DNA of 64,000 nucleotides from Candidatus Kryptonium thompsonii (GTDB lineage Bacteria > Bacteroidota > Ignavibacteria > Kryptoniales > Kryptoniaceae). Below are positions 62,899 to 64,000 of the stretch, piece by piece; positions within the stretch are counted from its first letter, which is position 1, and every line of letters begins with the position of its first letter. Location: the NCBI GenBank assembly GCA_001442925.1, contig LDXX01000004.1, forward strand, positions 127,001-191,000, given 5' to 3'. Position numbers and translations under genes: made by a program. A model generated the notes under the pieces. The model worked only from the letters and a program-made list of their open reading frames with translations, made no database searches and was not told the DNA's origin.

Positions 62899-63942
62899 AT
62901 GAAAACAGTTCAGAAAACATCGCTTAAAGGCTTAACCTTGTCTGAACTTGAAAAGTTTGTGCTTGAGCTTGGGTGGGAAAAATTCCGCGCAAAACAAATC
63001 TTTAAATGGCTATACAACAAACAAGTTGATAGCTTCTCTAAAATGAGCGACCTACCAAAGCACTATAGAGATGAACTTCAGGAGATAGCCGAAATAGACG
63101 AATTGAAACTTTTATCATTTGAAAGATCAAACTGCGATGGCACGATAAAGTTTCTATTTGAATTAAAAGACGGAGAAAAAATTGAAAGTGTTTTAATACC
63201 AGACGAATCCCGCCTTACACTTTGCATTTCAACACAAGTTGGATGTCCGATCGATTGTAAATTTTGCGCAACGGGAGCGATGGGATTTAGAAGAAATTTG
63301 ACAGCAGGTGAAATCGTTGACCAGTTAATACAGACACAAAAGCACACCGACAGAAGAATTACCAATATCGTCTTTATGGGAATGGGGGAGCCGCTTCTAA
63401 ACTTAAAAAATCTTCTCAAGGCAATCGATATAATAACAAGTGATGACGGTATAAGAATTGGGGCAAGAAAAATAACTGTCTCAACAGTTGGGATTCCTGA
63501 TAAAATTATAGAACTCGCAAACGCAGGGAAAAAAGTTAAAATTGCGCTCTCACTTCACACACTTGATGAAAACCTTCGCTCAAAACTCATACCAATAGCA
63601 AGTAAATATCCGATTTCATCTCTCATTGACGCACTAAAATACTACTACAACAAAATCGGCTTAAGAGTGACCTATGAATACATCGTTTTCGATGGTTTAA
63701 ACGATAGAGATGAAGATATCGAGAAACTTGTCGAGCTTGCCAAAATTATCCCATGCAAAATAAATCTCTTGAAATTTCACCCGGTTGACTTCATACGAAA
63801 GGAACCATATTTGAAACCTTCCACAAGGCTTGAAGAATTTGCCCAAAAACTTCGCGAACATAATCTTACCGTCTTTGTAAGAAGCAACGCCGGCGAAGAT
63901 ATAAAAGCAGCTTGTGGACAACTTGCAATTTTAAACCAATAA
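62899..63942 (+). CDS. rlmN: 23S rRNA (adenine-2503-C2)-methyltransferase RlmN
   Basis: Radical-SAM enzyme that methylates A2503 of 23S rRNA and A37 of some tRNAs. The cluster motif is CPIDCKFC (Cys116, Cys120, Cys123). The two catalytic Cys are Cys109 (LTLCIST) and Cys339 (AACGQLA). FMGMGEPLLN and SLHTLDENLRSKLIP are intact. The Gln in QIFKWLYNKQ supports RlmN and not Cfr. Length 347. Divergent from the flagellar operon. adk follows 22 bases after the stop. Confidence 0.97.
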   Translation: MKTVQKTSLKGLTLSELEKFVLELGWEKFRAKQIFKWLYNKQVDSFSKMSDLPKHYRDELQEIAEIDELKLLSFERSNCDGTIKFLFELKDGEKIESVLIPDESRLTLCISTQVGCPIDCKFCATGAMGFRRNLTAGEIVDQLIQTQKHTDRRITNIVFMGMGEPLLNLKNLLKAIDIITSDDGIRIGARKITVSTVGIPDKIIELANAGKKVKIALSLHTLDENLRSKLIPIASKYPISSLIDALKYYYNKIGLRVTYEYIVFDGLNDRDEDIEKLVELAKIIPCKINLLKFHPVDFIRKEPYLKPSTRLEEFAQKLREHNLTVFVRSNAGEDIKAACGQLAILNQ

Positions 63943-63964
63943 AAATATAAAAGGAGAACCTCTG

Positions 63965-64000
63965 ATGAGACTGATAATTTTCGGTCCCCCTGGCGTCGGA
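63965..64000 (+). CDS. adk: Adenylate kinase, first 12 codons
   Basis: The last 36 bases read MRLIIFGPPGVG, the start of the P-loop that opens nearly all bacterial adenylate kinases (ATP + AMP to two ADP). The ribosome-binding site AAAGGAG lies 8 bases before the ATG at 63965. The rest of the gene is outside the window, so the assignment rests on this segment only. Confidence 0.75.
   Translation, partial: MRLIIFGPPGVG

Noticed and set aside
1-64000. CRISPR arrays, insertion sequences, phage genes or defence islands
   Set aside because: No regularly spaced direct repeats, transposase or integrase motifs or known defence proteins were seen in reading the window.

Overview
The window is AT-rich, densely coded DNA from a Gram-negative bacterium of the Fibrobacterota-Chlorobi-Bacteroidota (FCB) group, most like the Kryptonia/Ignavibacteria side. 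This placement is inferred from protein style and not tested. The main clues are a secreted alpha-glucosidase with a C-terminal type IX secretion sorting domain, many outer-membrane beta-barrels with signal peptides, and promoters that look like the Bacteroidota type (TTTG, 19-20 bases, TAnnTTT). Strong Shine-Dalgarno sequences precede many genes. Lys/Glu/Ile-rich proteins hint at a thermophile, but that is weak evidence.

Layout. 1-5590 (minus): 5' part of mnmA, an EamA-type transporter, and a surface-polysaccharide set (SLBB export protein, nucleotide-sugar dehydrogenase, dTDP-glucose 4,6-dehydratase). 5772-9197: a giant uncharacterised outer-membrane protein. 9203-9960 (minus): tRNA-Pro(CGG) and a DJ-1/PfpI protein separated by a perfect hairpin. 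10096-12618: a 5'-nucleotidase-like phosphatase, a DUF4013 membrane protein and a small unknown protein. 12686-17700: a compact export operon of a LolA-like carrier, two FtsX-type permeases, a LolD-type ATPase and a beta-barrel. 17884-23017: fused trehalose-6-phosphate synthase/phosphatase, a mini carbonic-anhydrase-like protein, a tandem ThyX-like protein and a TIGR02757 protein. 23014-25484 (minus): Spy-like protein, lipoprotein, mtaB. 25617-30274: barrel protein, uppP, exported cyclophilin, APC permease, holA. 30286-33584 (minus): folE, SDR, ferredoxin-NADP reductase and hydroxyacid dehydrogenase with stop/start overlaps. 33726-42131: SPFH protein, rmuC, pgsA-pgpA, cinA, thpR, recA, recX, AI-2E transporter, XRE-cupin regulator.

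42133-50145 (minus) encodes secreted or outer-membrane proteins: an M28 peptidase, a small helical protein, a fusion of a HExxH peptidase domain with a TolB-like propeller and a C-terminal barrel, and a GH31 glucosidase. 50414-62674 (minus) is a flagellar operon: a 45-residue membrane protein, flgB, flgC, a 70-residue unknown, fliE, fliF, fliG, fliH, fliI, fliJ, motE-like, fliK, flgD, a TIGR02530 protein, flgE, flbD. The order matches the Firmicutes fla/che operon. A near-consensus sigma-54 promoter lies upstream of its first gene, with a palindrome behind it that could bind an activator. rlmN and the first 12 codons of adk close the window.

No CRISPR array, rRNA, insertion sequence or phage gene was seen. 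The most notable items are the sigma-54/palindrome/microprotein start of the flagellar operon, the peptidase-propeller-barrel fusion, the LolA/ABC/barrel operon, the double ThyX protein and the structured leader of flgE. No gap without a gene exceeds 300 bases; the largest (50146-50413) is described separately.
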